DNA from: Streptomyces endocoffeicus
Lineage (GTDB): Bacteria; Actinomycetota; Actinomycetes; Streptomycetales; Streptomycetaceae
Length of the DNA stretch: 64,000 bases
NCBI RefSeq assembly: GCF_016741935.1
Contig: NZ_JAERRG010000010.1
Coordinates: 248,001 to 312,000, forward strand
Reading direction: 5' to 3'
Part shown: piece after piece, positions 17,636-28,096 of the stretch
Numbering within the stretch: position 1 is the first letter of the stretch
Layout: each line of letters starts with the position of its first letter
Notes under the pieces: generated by a model
Database searches by the model: none
The model's input: only the letters and a program-made list of their open reading frames with translations
What the model was told of the DNA's origin: nothing
Position numbers and translations under genes: made by a program

Positions 17636-19240
17636 TCATGTCGTTCCCCCTGGCACCCCCGGCGGGACGAACGGCAGGCCCTCCGGGACGCCCTCCTCGA
17701 TGAGCCGCAGCAGCGCGTCCGTGTCGGCGTGCTCCTCGATCAGGTCGCCGAGGCGGTCGAGCTGCTCCTCGCGCAGCTCGCCGAAGCGGGTGTCCGGCGC
17801 CGGTACGAACGCCCGGCCCGCCGCGGCGGCCACCCGCCGCAGAAACGCCCGCCGGAAGCCGTCGCTCTCCAGCGAGCCGTGCCAGTGCGTGCCCCACACC
17901 GAGCCCACCCGGCAGCCGTCCAGGAAGGGCTCCTCGGCCCCGTCCAGCAGCTCGGCGACTCCGTGGTGGATCTCGTAGCCCTCCACCCGCTCGCCGAGCG
18001 CCTCGCCCACCGGCCGGGCCAGGGTCTTCTCGGGCGCGAACCGCACCCTTACCGGCAGCAGCCCGAGCCCGGCGACCGTCCCGGCCTTCGACTCGACCTC
18101 GTCCTCGATGCGCTCCCCGAGCGCCTGGAAGCCGCCGCAGACGCCCAGCACCGGACGGCCCTCGGCGGCCCGCCGGGCGATCGCGTCGGCCAGCCCGCGC
18201 TCACGCAGCCACTCCAGCGCCCTTACGGTGCCCCGGGTGCCCGGCAGCACCACCAGATCGGCGTCGGCCAGCTCCTCGGGCCGGTCCACGAACCGCACGA
18301 TCACACCCGGCTCCGCCGCCAGCGCGTCCACGTCCGTGAAGTTGGACATCAGCGGCACGGCGGCCACCGCGATCCGCAGGACATCCGCGCCGTAAGGGGG
18401 CGCCACGACGCTCTCCCGCACCGTGCCGCGCAGCGACACCCGCAGCCCGTCCTCCTCGTCGATCCCCAGCCCGTGGGCGAAGGGGAGCACTCCGACGGTC
18501 GGGCGCCCGGTGAGGTCGCGCAGCGTCTCGAGACCGGGCTCCAGAAGGCTCACATCGCCGCGGAACTTGTTCACCAAGTAGGCGGCCACATGCCGTTGGT
18601 CCGCCGCCGACAGCAGCGCGGTCGTGCCGAAGAAGGACGCGAAGACGCCACCGCGGTCGATGTCCCCGACCACCACGACCGGAAGCCCGGCGGCGCGCGC
18701 CAGCCCCATGTTGACGATGTCGGTGCGGCGCAGATTGATCTCGGCAGGGCTGCCCGCGCCCTCGCAGATCACCGCGTCATGGGCGCTCCGCAGCTCCTCC
18801 AGGCACTCCGTGACGGTCCCCAGCAGCGCCTCCCGCCCCGCTGAGAGCTTCCCGCCGGGCGAGGGGGCTCCGGGCCCGCCGAAGTACCCGCGCGCGCTCA
18901 GCTCGCCCACCGGCTTGCCCAGCAGCACCACTTGGCTGCTGCGGTCGCTGCCCGGCTTCAGCAGGACCGGGTTCATCAGCGCGCTGGGCTCGACGCGCGC
19001 GGCGGCGGCCTGCATGGCCTGCGCCCGCCCGATCTCCGCCCCCTCCCGGGTGACGAAGGAGTTGAGCGACATGTTCTGTGCCTTGAAGGGCGCCACGCTG
19101 ACGCCCTTACGGGCGAGCCACCGGCAGATCCCGGCCGTCACCACGCTCTTGCCCGCGTCGGAGGTCGTGCCCGCGACGAGCAGCCCCCCACCGCGCGCCC
19201 CGGAACCGTCCGTGCCGCCCTTACCGCGTATCCCGCTCAT
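17636..19240 (-). CDS. cobQ: Cobyric acid synthase CobQ
   Basis: A 534-residue ATP- and glutamine-dependent amidase that adds amides b, d, e and g to adenosylcobyrinic acid diamide. The synthetase domain begins [19 protein letters not shown] and includes [11 protein letters not shown] and the [15 protein letters not shown] signature. The glutaminase domain carries [15 protein letters not shown] with the nucleophile cysteine. ATG 19240 overlaps the cbiB stop as ATGA. The chelatase gene follows after a clean 58-base gap. Confidence 0.95.
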   Translation of the reverse strand: MSGIRGKGGTDGSGARGGGLLVAGTTSDAGKSVVTAGICRWLARKGVSVAPFKAQNMSLNSFVTREGAEIGRAQAMQAAAARVEPSALMNPVLLKPGSDRSSQVVLLGKPVGELSARGYFGGPGAPSPGGKLSAGREALLGTVTECLEELRSAHDAVICEGAGSPAEINLRRTDIVNMGLARAAGLPVVVVGDIDRGGVFASFFGTTALLSAADQRHVAAYLVNKFRGDVSLLEPGLETLRDLTGRPTVGVLPFAHGLGIDEEDGLRVSLRGTVRESVVAPPYGADVLRIAVAAVPLMSNFTDVDALAAEPGVIVRFVDRPEELADADLVVLPGTRGTVRALEWLRERGLADAIARRAAEGRPVLGVCGGFQALGERIEDEVESKAGTVAGLGLLPVRVRFAPEKTLARPVGEALGERVEGYEIHHGVAELLDGAEEPFLDGCRVGSVWGTHWHGSLESDGFRRAFLRRVAAAAGRAFVPAPDTRFGELREEQLDRLGDLIEEHADTDALLRLIEEGVPEGLPFVPPGVPGGTT

Positions 19241-20220
19241 CCGCCGCCCCTTCCCAAGGCCCGGGGCCGTCCCGTCAACGCCCTCAGGACCGGCCGGGCC
19301 GCTATGGACACCCCGAGCGCCAGGACGCCGACGCGCCGCGACAGCCGTATCGCCCGCTCGATGTCGGCCGGCTCCACCGGCCGCCCGCCGGAGTTGAGCA
19401 CCGGCCGGTGCTCGACCCGGCCGCCGTACGCGAGGGTGCCGCCCAGCCGGACGCCGAGCGCGCCCGCGAAGGACGCCTCCACGGGGCCCGCGTTGGGGCT
19501 CGGATGGTGTCGGCCGTCGTGCCGCCAGGCGCGCCACGCACCGCGCGGATCGGGGCCGGCGAGCGTCGCCAGGGCCGCCGTAAGGCGCGCACCGGGCCAG
19601 CCGGCCACATCGTCCAGCCGGGCCGCCGCCCAGCCGAACCGCCGGTAGCGCGACGACTTGTGGCCCACCATGGCGTCCAGGGTGTTGACGGCGCGGAAGC
19701 CGATGAGCCCCGGCACACCGCCCACGGCGCCCCACACCAGCGCGCCCACGACCGCGTCGGAGGTGTTCTCGGCGACCGATTCGACGACCGCGCGGGCGAT
19801 CTGCGGCCCGTCCAGCGCCTGCGGATCACGGCCGCACAGATGCGGCAGCCGCTCCCGGGCGACCTCGAGGTCCCCGGCGGCCAGCGCCCCGCCGACGGCC
19901 CGTGCCGCACGGCCCAGGCTGGTGCCGCCCAGCACGGCCCAGGTGGCGGCGGCGGTCAGCGCGACCTCCGCGCCACGGCGGCCGTCAAGGCCCCTTACGG
20001 CGCGGGTCAGCAGCGCGGCACCGGCGGCCGCGCCGCCCGCGCACAACGCGGTGTGCAGGGCCCCGTAGCCCCGGTGGTCGCGCCACAGCCGGCGCTCGGC
20101 GGCCGCGGCGGCGCGCCCGAACGCGGCCACCGGATGGCCGCGGCGCGGATCACCCGTGGCGAGGTCGCCGAGGAAGCCGAGGGCCGCGCCGCACGCGAAC
20201 GAGGCGTGGTCGGCAGGCAT
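19237..20220 (-). CDS. cbiB: Adenosylcobinamide-phosphate synthase CbiB/CobD
   Basis: A 327-residue polytopic membrane enzyme that attaches the aminopropanol (phosphate) arm to adenosylcobyric acid. The family signatures [14 protein letters not shown] near the N-terminus, [16 protein letters not shown] and [19 protein letters not shown] are clear, with several hydrophobic helices. It is the first gene behind the cobalamin riboswitch, about 160 bases downstream, and is coupled to cobQ by an ATGA overlap. Confidence 0.94.
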   Translation of the reverse strand: MPADHASFACGAALGFLGDLATGDPRRGHPVAAFGRAAAAAERRLWRDHRGYGALHTALCAGGAAAGAALLTRAVRGLDGRRGAEVALTAAATWAVLGGTSLGRAARAVGGALAAGDLEVARERLPHLCGRDPQALDGPQIARAVVESVAENTSDAVVGALVWGAVGGVPGLIGFRAVNTLDAMVGHKSSRYRRFGWAAARLDDVAGWPGARLTAALATLAGPDPRGAWRAWRHDGRHHPSPNAGPVEASFAGALGVRLGGTLAYGGRVEHRPVLNSGGRPVEPADIERAIRLSRRVGVLALGVSIAARPVLRALTGRPRALGRGGG

Positions 20221-20379
20221 CCCTCAGGCCGCCGTCACGCCTCGGCGCGGCGATACGGAACCAGACGGGCCGGAGGGGCCGGAAGAGCCGAATCGGACAG
20301 GGAGGGCTGGCGGCGTGGCGATGCCGGGCATGGCGGTATGTCCTCACTCAGGGTCCGCGCCCTGGTTCGACGTGACCGG

Positions 20380-20560
20380 CGGTGAGAGTCTCCTGGCTCC
20401 CGGATCCGCGGCCCTCCCGGTCTTCCAGCCCCGCGTACGCGACGAACCGTACGGACGAGCCGTGACCCCAATTACAGGCGATGGGAGGGTGCTCCCCGGT
20501 GACAGTGGCGGGACCGCGCCGGATTCTCACCGGCTTCCTCTCCTGCCGCCGTTTGGCTCG
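20380..20560 (-). promoter_or_regulatory. Cobalamin riboswitch
   Basis: Read on the minus strand, it carries the hallmark AdoCbl aptamer elements in order: GGAAGCCGGTGAGAATCCGG (20519-20538), GCCACTGT (20502-20509) and a B12 box GCCAGGAGACT (20387-20397). It lies about 160 bases upstream of cbiB in the 505-base gap 20221-20725. High cobalamin should repress the cbiB-led operon, by analogy with known B12 riboswitches. The remaining gap sequence shows no gene. Confidence 0.93.
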
Positions 20561-20725
20561 GGAAGTCCACCATGGGCCGCGAATGGCCGTCAACTCGCAA
20601 ATGACCCATCACGCCCGAGTGTGCCGAGCCCCACAGACAACCGCCCCTCACCGGACGGCCGCCGGACGGTCGGCGCTGGTCAGCGCGACCATCCGGCGGC
20701 CGGTGCGTTCGGGGAAGCGGGGTCC

Positions 20726-20977
20726 TCAGGCGACGATCAGATAGATGCCGTACGCCACGACCGCGGCGCACACCGCGAAGCAGGCGTACGCGCCGGTGCG
20801 CGCGAGCGGGGAGGCGCCCACCGCGCCCCCGGGCACGGCGGCGGCCGTGCCGCCCTGATCCGGCGCCGGCTTACGGGAGGTGCCGACGATGCCCAGGGTG
20901 AAGACGCCCACCATGCCGACCGTCACCGCGAGGCTGATGCCGAAGACCTGGCCGAGTGCCGCCCAGTCGATGCTCAT
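20726..20977 (-). CDS. Small two-helix membrane protein
   Basis: An 83-residue protein with two hydrophobic helices, VFGISLAVTVGMVGVFTLGIV near the N-terminus and YACFAVCAAVVAYGIYLIVA at the C-terminus, joined by a Pro/Gly/Ala linker. The ATG at 20977 has AGGAA upstream and lies 13 bases after the pitH2 stop, so it is cotranscribed with the phosphate transporter. Function is unknown; the pairing suggests an accessory role in phosphate transport. The first helix fragment is given in shortened form only to show its hydrophobicity. Confidence 0.8.
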   Translation of the reverse strand: MSIDWAALGQVFGISLAVTVGMVGVFTLGIVGTSRKPAPDQGGTAAAVPGGAVGASPLARTGAYACFAVCAAVVAYGIYLIVA

Positions 20978-20990
20978 GTTTCCTGGCTCC

Positions 20991-22247
<1,257 letters not shown>

Positions 22248-22281
22248 ACACCCGGTCAATCAGTTCGAAGGTCGTTAGTGG

Positions 22282-22322
22282 GCACGGTGAACGTAAGGAA
22301 ACAGGGTGAACGGAAGATGAAC
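22282..22322 (-). promoter_or_regulatory. PHO box (PhoP direct repeats) of pitH2
   Basis: On the minus strand GTTCATCTTCC (22312-22322) and GTTCACCCTGT (22301-22311) are contiguous 11-base direct repeat units matching the Streptomyces PHO-box consensus; a further GTTCACCGTGC follows at 22282-22292. The site is 35-75 bases upstream of the pitH2 start. The rest of the 351-base gap to 22598 shows no gene. Confidence 0.8.
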
Positions 22323-22598
22323 TGAGTAGGGCATCGGAGTGACATGGTTGCGGTGCCGCTAAAACCCGATGAATTTCAGCCTACGTTCCCATGTCGTACG
22401 GGAGTTGAGCCACGATCGAGGGCCGTTGGAGCGGGCCCCGGAACCGGCCCCGCGGGCGTCCGCGGTCCCCCCGCGTTCACCCGCCCGGAGCCGAGTGCCC
22501 ACGAGGCGCGGTCGTAGTCGCCCGCCGCGCCCGTTCCGGTCCCGCCGCCGCGCGGCCGGCGGCCGCCTGGAAGGATCGGGCCCGGGAGGTGAGGGCAG

Positions 22599-23285
22599 GT
22601 GACCCAGTCGCGATCCACGCGGCAGCCGCAGCCGCGGCTGACGCATCCCCTGCGGCAGGCATGGACGCAGGTGGTGAGTACGGCCCGCAGGACCACCGCC
22701 GACGGCCTCGTGGTCGGCACCTCGGGCAATGTCTCGGCCCGGGTCGGCGACACCGTCCTGGTGACCCCGAGCGGCGTCCCTTACGACCGCCTCGGCCCCA
22801 GGGACGCCGTCGCCGTCGACCTGGACGGACAGCAGGTCCTCGGCATGCTGAAGCCCACCAGCGAGCTGCCCATGCACCTCGCGATCTACCGCGAGACCGA
22901 CGCCCAGGCCGTGGTCCACACCCACGCCGTCCACGCCACGGCCGTCTCCACGCTCGTCGACGAACTCCCCGCGATCCACTACATGACCGCCGCCCTCGGC
23001 GGCCCGGTCCGCGTCGCGCCCTACGCGCTCTACGGCACGGACGAACTGGCCGACGCCATGCTCGAGGCGCTGCGCGACCGCAGCGGCTGTCTGCTGCGCA
23101 ACCACGGGACCGTCGTCCACGGCGCCACCCTGGACCAGGCGTACGACCGCACCGCCCAGCTCGAATGGATGTGCCAGGTCTGGCTCACCGCGGTCTCCGT
23201 TCCCGGCCGCACCCCCTCCCTGATCCCGCCGGACGAGATGCGGCGCGCCGCCGAGAAGCTGAGCGGCTACGGCCAGAAGGGCTGA
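22599..23285 (+). CDS. Class II aldolase/adducin family protein
   Basis: A 228-residue zinc aldolase of the L-fuculose-phosphate aldolase/L-ribulose-5-phosphate epimerase family. Visible are the phosphate-binding GTSGNVSARVGD, the catalytic glutamate in KPTSELPMHLAIYRE, zinc ligands HTH in AVVHTHAVHATAVS and the third histidine in LLRNHGTVVHG. It may act on a sugar phosphate or in thiomethylpentose/methionine-salvage-like side reactions; the substrate is not predictable. The gene stands alone, divergent from pitH2. Confidence 0.88.
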   Translation: MTQSRSTRQPQPRLTHPLRQAWTQVVSTARRTTADGLVVGTSGNVSARVGDTVLVTPSGVPYDRLGPRDAVAVDLDGQQVLGMLKPTSELPMHLAIYRETDAQAVVHTHAVHATAVSTLVDELPAIHYMTAALGGPVRVAPYALYGTDELADAMLEALRDRSGCLLRNHGTVVHGATLDQAYDRTAQLEWMCQVWLTAVSVPGRTPSLIPPDEMRRAAEKLSGYGQKG

Positions 23286-23303
23286 GCGCGCTCGGCACGC
23301 CCC

Positions 23304-23340
23304 CCGGGCCCCGGCCGGCACGCTGCCGGGCCCCGGCCGG
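23304..23340 (+). repeat. Duplicated 15-bp GC palindromic unit after the aldolase gene
   Basis: CCGGGCCCCGGCCGG occurs at 23304-23318 and again at 23326-23340. The copies are partly self-complementary and can pair with each other, so this is the likely terminator of the aldolase gene. Confidence 0.65.
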
Positions 23341-23402
23341 GCGGTCACCCGGCCGGGCACGCCCGCTGGCCGGGGGCCGCCTCCCCGACCACACTGGGAG
23401 GG

Positions 23403-24530
23403 ATGCGTCTGCGAACAACGGCGGTCGCGGCCGCCACCACCCTGCTGAGTGTCGGCGTGGCCGCGGTGGCGGCCGGACGGTACGCCACCAGCGCTGCGCT
23501 GAAACCGGTACCCGACCGTCCGCTGCCGAACGAGGCGCCGCTGACCGTCCACGCGACCGCGGCCGGCCAGATCACCCTGACCCGCTCGCTCGCCTCGCTG
23601 CGCCCCGGCACCTACGGCCTCACCGGCCGCTCCTGCCACGCCGTCGTCGGCCCCGTCATCGAGGACGCCCCGCACCCCGCCGACTGCGTCGTGCGCCGCC
23701 TGGAGCGGGTCACCCACGGCGAGCTCACCCCCGGCACCCGGGTCCGGCTGACCCCCCAGGTGCACATCGGCAACCCGCGGGACGCGCTCGGCATCGACCA
23801 CGCCGACGTGGACGTGCCCGCCGAACTCGGTCCGCTGCCCGCCTGGTTCATCCCCGGCGAACGCTCCACATGGGTGATCACCACCCATGGCCTCGGCACC
23901 ACCCGTGAGCACCCTATGGTCGTCATGCCCTTCCTGCGGCAGCTGCGGGTGCCGGTACTCGACCTCGCCTACCGCGGCGACCCCGGCGCCCCGCGCTCCG
24001 AGGACGGCATATCCCACCTCGGCGACACCGAGTGGCGCGACCTGGACGCGGCCATCCGCTACGCGGTGGCCTACGGGGCGACCGGGGTCGTGCTGCACGG
24101 CTGGTCCATCGGCGCCTCGATGGCCCTCCACGCCGCCGCGAACTCCGCGCTGCGGCACCGCGTCATCGGTCTCGTCCTGGACTCCCCGGTGCTCGACTGG
24201 CAGGCCACCCTGCGCGCCCTCGCCGCGGCCCGCGGCATCCCCGCGCCGCTGCTCCCGCTGGCCCTGCGCGCCGCCGAGGGGCGCACCGGACTCCACGACA
24301 GCAGGCTCCCGGAGGTGGCCGACCCGGAGCGGCTGTCCGTGCCCACGCTCGTCGCCCACGGCCCCGACGACACCCTCGCGCCCTGGCACGTCTCGCGTGA
24401 ACTCGTCGACCGCCGACGGGATCTGGTGACCCTTCACACGGTGCGGCAGGCCCCGCACGCGGCGATGTGGAACGCGGACCCCAAGGCGTACGAGGAGGCG
24501 CTGCGGCGCTTTCTGGTACCGCTCCTGTAG
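23403..24530 (+). CDS. Membrane-anchored or secreted alpha/beta hydrolase
   Basis: A 375-residue alpha/beta-hydrolase. An N-terminal hydrophobic segment (residues 7-25, VAAATTLLSVGVAAVAAG) suggests export or anchoring. The nucleophile elbow is LHGWSIGASMALHAA (serine about residue 240), the acid is probably in VAHGPDDTLAPWHVSREL, and a late histidine in RQAPHAAMWN completes the triad. Family members include dienelactone-hydrolase-like and acyl-peptidase-like enzymes; the substrate is unknown. Its last codons belong to a direct repeat that recurs downstream. Confidence 0.83.
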   Translation: MRLRTTAVAAATTLLSVGVAAVAAGRYATSAALKPVPDRPLPNEAPLTVHATAAGQITLTRSLASLRPGTYGLTGRSCHAVVGPVIEDAPHPADCVVRRLERVTHGELTPGTRVRLTPQVHIGNPRDALGIDHADVDVPAELGPLPAWFIPGERSTWVITTHGLGTTREHPMVVMPFLRQLRVPVLDLAYRGDPGAPRSEDGISHLGDTEWRDLDAAIRYAVAYGATGVVLHGWSIGASMALHAAANSALRHRVIGLVLDSPVLDWQATLRALAAARGIPAPLLPLALRAAEGRTGLHDSRLPEVADPERLSVPTLVAHGPDDTLAPWHVSRELVDRRRDLVTLHTVRQAPHAAMWNADPKAYEEALRRFLVPLL

Positions 24531-24586
24531 CGCCCGTAAGACGATCTCCCGCGCCGTCCGGCCTCCTGTAGCGCTCGTAAGGCGAT
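24522..24586 (+). repeat. 24-bp direct repeat over a stop codon
   Basis: CTCCTGTAGCGC-type sequence occurs at 24522-24545, spanning the hydrolase stop, and again at 24563-24586 with two mismatches. It looks like a local duplication of the gene's 3' end. Confidence 0.8.
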
Positions 24587-24727
24587 CGCGAAAGCGCGTG
24601 CGGGGCGGCGCGGGAAGCGTTCGCGGGGCGGCGGCGGAAGCGTCCGTAAGATGGCGTGAACCCTTCGCGGCGACCGCCGGACGGGTGCCGATTGGGCTTT
24701 CGGGCCGTCAACGGCGAGACTGCTTCC

Positions 24728-26224
24728 GTGACGTCCCGTACTCCGCGCGACTCCCGGCTCCGACTTGTCCGCAACCGGCCGATGGCCACGGCCCGCCGGC
24801 CCGCGGTGAACCGCGGCTCAAGACCGGCGCCCCGTCCGCCGGAGGGCACTCCACCACCGTCGGAGCTGGCCCGGCGGGCCCGGGCGGGGCTCACCGGGGC
24901 CGTGGCGATCGCCCACTGGGCCGCGGCCGAGCACGGCGCGCCCGGCGCGCTGTCCGACGAGGCCGCCGCCCGCGCCACCGAGGCACTCGGGGTGAGCGAG
25001 CGGGAGGTGCGGACCGACTGGGACCGCGCCCGCCTCATCGGCCTCATCGAGCACCACGCGGGCACCACCCGCCCCGGCTGGCGGCTCCAGGCGTGGGACC
25101 GGGACGACAGCGCCGTGCTGCGGGGCTGGGTCGCGCTCCTGGACGCGTGGTCCCTGGCCTGCCCCGCCCCCGAGACGGCCGAGCCGACGGCGGTCGCGGA
25201 GGTCGTCGAGGCCGTACCGCAGCTGCTCTCCCTGCTGCAGCTCTCGGCCGGTCCCGTGCCGATCTCCACCCTGCTGGACATGCTCCGGAAGCGGGTCGCC
25301 GAGCTGCGCACCGAGCGGTGCGAGGTCCCCCAGGAGGTCACGGAGCTGCGGGAGCCCGCGGAGGGCGCCGGGCGCGCCACGAGCGCCGACGATCTCAAGG
25401 ACGCGGAGGACGCCGAGGACGCCAAGGACGCCGCCACGCTGGAGGGGCTGCTCGACTGGGCCCTGGACGCCCTCTCGTCCGTCGGGGCGCTCACGGTGCG
25501 GGAGGAGCCCCAGGACGGGCCGGAGGGGCCGGAGGGCGCCGGGAGCGCGGCCGACGACGCCAAGGGCGACCGCCGGGAGGCCGAGCTGACCGCGCTCGGC
25601 AACTGGGCGGTGTGGGTCAAGCTGGAGCAGATCTGCGTCGCCGCCCAGAGCCCGGCCGGGAACATCGAGCAGCACGCCGCCGACATGCTGCGCGGCTGTG
25701 CGGGTCTGACCCCGGGCCCCGCCCGCGCCGAGTACCGCGCCTGGCTGGCCGCCCGCCCCGTCGGCAGCGCCGTCGTCGAGCTCATCGACGCGGCGCGCGG
25801 CGACGACGCGCTGCTGCGCGGGCTCGCCTTCGAGGCGCTGCGCGTCGTCGGGGCGCCCGCCGAGCCCAATGTGCGGGCCGTCGTCGACGAATCGTGCCTG
25901 CGGCCGTACGCGCTTCTGTGGCTCGCCGAGCACGAGGGAGCCGACCCGGACGAGGCGCTGGACGCGCTCACCCGCGAGGAGGCCACCTGGCTGTGGGTGG
26001 ACACCGCCGCGGCCATCTCCGACCACGGGGAGAGCCCGCTGCTCGTCCGCCACCTGGAGTCCGCCGTCCAGGGCACCGTGCCCGCGCTGCTGGCGGAGGT
26101 ACGGGCCGTGGGGCACCCCCGCACCGTGCAGGTCCTGGTGGCGCTGGCCGCGGCCCACCCCGATCCGGCCCTGGCCAAGGCGGTGCGCCGGGCGGCCTTC
26201 CAGGTGCACACGGGCGGGGCCTGA
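24728..26224 (+). CDS. Uncharacterised actinobacterial protein
   Basis: A 498-residue protein with no domain I can name. It has a basic N-terminus, a helical segment of about 100 residues (ELARRARAGLTGAVAIAHWA onwards) that could hold a winged-helix-like fold, a central acidic low-complexity linker with repeated DAEDAEDAKDAA, and a helical C-terminal half resembling HEAT-like repeats. GTG 24728 is chosen because the preceding frame has poor codon usage; ATG 24656 is possible. No signal peptide or transmembrane helix. Conservation among Streptomyces is remembered, function is not known. Confidence 0.7.
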   Translation: MTSRTPRDSRLRLVRNRPMATARRPAVNRGSRPAPRPPEGTPPPSELARRARAGLTGAVAIAHWAAAEHGAPGALSDEAAARATEALGVSEREVRTDWDRARLIGLIEHHAGTTRPGWRLQAWDRDDSAVLRGWVALLDAWSLACPAPETAEPTAVAEVVEAVPQLLSLLQLSAGPVPISTLLDMLRKRVAELRTERCEVPQEVTELREPAEGAGRATSADDLKDAEDAEDAKDAATLEGLLDWALDALSSVGALTVREEPQDGPEGPEGAGSAADDAKGDRREAELTALGNWAVWVKLEQICVAAQSPAGNIEQHAADMLRGCAGLTPGPARAEYRAWLAARPVGSAVVELIDAARGDDALLRGLAFEALRVVGAPAEPNVRAVVDESCLRPYALLWLAEHEGADPDEALDALTREEATWLWVDTAAAISDHGESPLLVRHLESAVQGTVPALLAEVRAVGHPRTVQVLVALAAAHPDPALAKAVRRAAFQVHTGGA

Positions 26225-26275
26225 GCGAGCGGCGGCCGGGGGCAAGCCGGGGGAAAATCGACTTGCCCGCCCCGC

Positions 26276-26281
26276 TAAACT
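26276..26281 (+). promoter_or_regulatory. -10 element of the ABC-F leader
   Basis: TAAACT matches TANNNT and ends 6 bases before the ATG of the 7-codon leader ORF, so the transcript would begin at or within a base of that ATG. No convincing -35 at normal spacing is seen. Confidence 0.55.
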
Positions 26282-26287
26282 AGCTCC

Positions 26288-26311
26288 ATGGCAATTCTCC
26301 TCGTGCATTAG
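26288..26311 (+). CDS. Putative 7-residue leader peptide MAILLVH
   Basis: A short ORF, ATG to TAG, encodes Met-Ala-Ile-Leu-Leu-Val-His. It begins at the predicted transcription start of the ABC-F transcript, 60 bases before the ABC-F GTG, and would be translated as a leaderless ORF. The stop overlaps the left arm (26311-26317) of a 7-bp stem closing with 26342-26348. The set-up resembles a translational attenuator or upstream ORF of a ribosome-acting gene. There is no homology evidence beyond the layout. Confidence 0.5.
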   Translation: MAILLVH

Positions 26312-26371
26312 ACGGCGTCGGCCGCCCTCGTCCGTCCCGTCCGCCGTCCACCCTGCCCAGGAGTAATTCCC

Positions 26372-27970
26372 GTGATCACCGCCTCCGGCGTCGAGCTGCG
26401 TGCCGGCGCCCGCGTCCTCATCGAGTCCGCTTCCTTCCGCATCGCCAGAGGCGACCGCATCGGTCTCGTCGGCCGCAACGGCGCGGGCAAGACCACGCTC
26501 ACCAAGTGCCTGGCCGGTGAGGGCATCCCGGCCGGCGGCACCATCACCCGCTCCGGCCAGGTCGGCTACCTCCCGCAGGACCCGCGCACCGGCGACCTCG
26601 ACGTCCTCGCCCGTGACCGCATCCTCTCGGCCCGCGACCTCGACTCCGTGCTCCGTAAGATGCGCGAGAACGAGGACCGGATGGCCAACGGCAAGGGCGC
26701 CACCCGCGAGCGCGCGATGAAGAAGTACGAGCGCCTGGAGACCGAGTTCCTCACCAAGGGCGGATACGCCGCCGAGGCGGAGGCCGCGACCATCGCCGCC
26801 AGCCTCGGCCTGCCGGACCGGGTGCTCGGCCAGCCGCTCCATACGCTCTCCGGCGGTCAGCGGCGCCGGGTCGAGCTGGCCCGGATCCTCTTCTCGGACT
26901 CCGACATCCTGCTGCTGGACGAGCCCACCAACCACCTCGACGCCGACTCGATCACCTGGCTTCGGGACTACCTCAAGACCTACAGCGGCGGCTTCATCGT
27001 CATCTCCCACGATGTCGACCTCGTCGAGACGGTGGTCAACAAGGTCTTCTACCTCGACGCCAACCGCTCGATGATCGACATCTACAACATGGGCTGGAAG
27101 CTCTACCAGGCCCAGCGCGAGGCCGACGAGAAGCGCCGCAAGCGCGAGCGCGCCAACGCCGAGAAGAAGGCCGCGGCGCTCAACGCGCAGGCCGACAAGA
27201 TGCGCGCCAAGGCGACCAAGACCGTGGCCGCGCAGAACATGGCCCGCCGCGCCGAGAAGCTGCTGTCCGGTCTGGAGGGCGTCCGGCAGTCCGACAAGGT
27301 CGCCAAGCTGCGCTTCCCCGACCCGGCCCCGTGCGGCAAGACCCCGCTGACCGCGGAGGGGCTGTCGAAGTCGTACGGCTCCCTGGAGATCTTCACCGAT
27401 GTCAACCTGGCCGTCGACAAGGGGTCCCGGGTCGTCATCCTCGGGCTGAACGGCGCCGGTAAGACGACCTTGCTGCGGCTGCTGGCCGGGGTCGAGACGC
27501 CGGACACCGGCCAGGTGACCCCCGGACACGGGCTGAAGCTGGGTTACTACGCGCAGGAGCACGAGACGCTCGACCCGGAGCGCACCGTCCTGGAGAACAT
27601 GCGCTCCGCCGCCCCGGATCTCGACCTCGTCGACATCCGTAAGACGCTCGGGTCCTTCCTGTTCTCCGGCGACGACGTGGACAAGCCGGCCCGGGTGCTC
27701 TCCGGTGGTGAGAAGACCCGGCTGGCGCTGGCCACCCTGGTGGTCTCCTCGGCCAATGTGCTGCTGCTGGACGAGCCCACCAACAACCTCGACCTGGCCA
27801 GCCGTGGGGAGATCCTCGGCGCGCTGCGCACCTTCGCGGGTGCGGTGGTCCTGGTGACCCACGACGAGGGCGCCGTCGAGGCGCTGCAGCCGGAGCGGAT
27901 CATTCTGCTTCCGGACGGTGTCGAGGATCTGTGGGGCCAGGACTACGCGGACCTCGTCGCGCTCGCCTGA
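26372..27970 (+). CDS. ABC-F family ATPase (ribosome-associated)
   Basis: A 532-residue protein with two ABC domains and no membrane part. Domain 1 has Walker A LVGRNGAGKTTLTK, signature LSGGQRRRVELARIL and Walker B LLLDEPTNHLD. A charged linker of about 80 residues (KRRKRERANAEKKAAALNA) corresponds to the P-site tRNA-interaction motif region. Domain 2 has LGLNGAGKTTLLRLL, LSGGEKTRLALATL and LLLDEPTNNLD. ABC-F proteins act on stalled or antibiotic-bound ribosomes. GTG 26372 has AGGAG eight bases upstream. Housekeeping and antibiotic-resistance roles cannot be separated by sequence. Confidence 0.92.
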   Translation: MITASGVELRAGARVLIESASFRIARGDRIGLVGRNGAGKTTLTKCLAGEGIPAGGTITRSGQVGYLPQDPRTGDLDVLARDRILSARDLDSVLRKMRENEDRMANGKGATRERAMKKYERLETEFLTKGGYAAEAEAATIAASLGLPDRVLGQPLHTLSGGQRRRVELARILFSDSDILLLDEPTNHLDADSITWLRDYLKTYSGGFIVISHDVDLVETVVNKVFYLDANRSMIDIYNMGWKLYQAQREADEKRRKRERANAEKKAAALNAQADKMRAKATKTVAAQNMARRAEKLLSGLEGVRQSDKVAKLRFPDPAPCGKTPLTAEGLSKSYGSLEIFTDVNLAVDKGSRVVILGLNGAGKTTLLRLLAGVETPDTGQVTPGHGLKLGYYAQEHETLDPERTVLENMRSAAPDLDLVDIRKTLGSFLFSGDDVDKPARVLSGGEKTRLALATLVVSSANVLLLDEPTNNLDLASRGEILGALRTFAGAVVLVTHDEGAVEALQPERIILLPDGVEDLWGQDYADLVALA

Positions 27971-28058
27971 CGAGGCCAGACGGCGGGCGGGGCGGGCCCG
28001 GCGGAGGGCCGGGGGTGGCGTTCCGGACGCCGCCCCAAGAGTCCGGTTCCTCCGGTCC

Positions 28059-28096
28059 GATCCCCTTCTCGTAGATCATTCGGCCTAGGCGTGATC
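28059..28096 (+). promoter_or_regulatory. GATC cluster upstream of gbn
   Basis: Three GATC sites (28059, 28074, 28093) lie 15 and 19 bases apart, with another GATCAT at 28352, all in the 423-base gap 27971-28393 ahead of the gene for a GATC-binding protein. Spacing suggests possible autoregulation. The gap shows no gene I can support. Confidence 0.4.

Noticed and set aside
24818-27862. 1014-codon minus-strand open frame opposite the ABC-F and upstream gene
   Set aside because: Antisense artefact of GC-rich codon structure; the plus-strand genes have strong motifs and Shine-Dalgarno sites.
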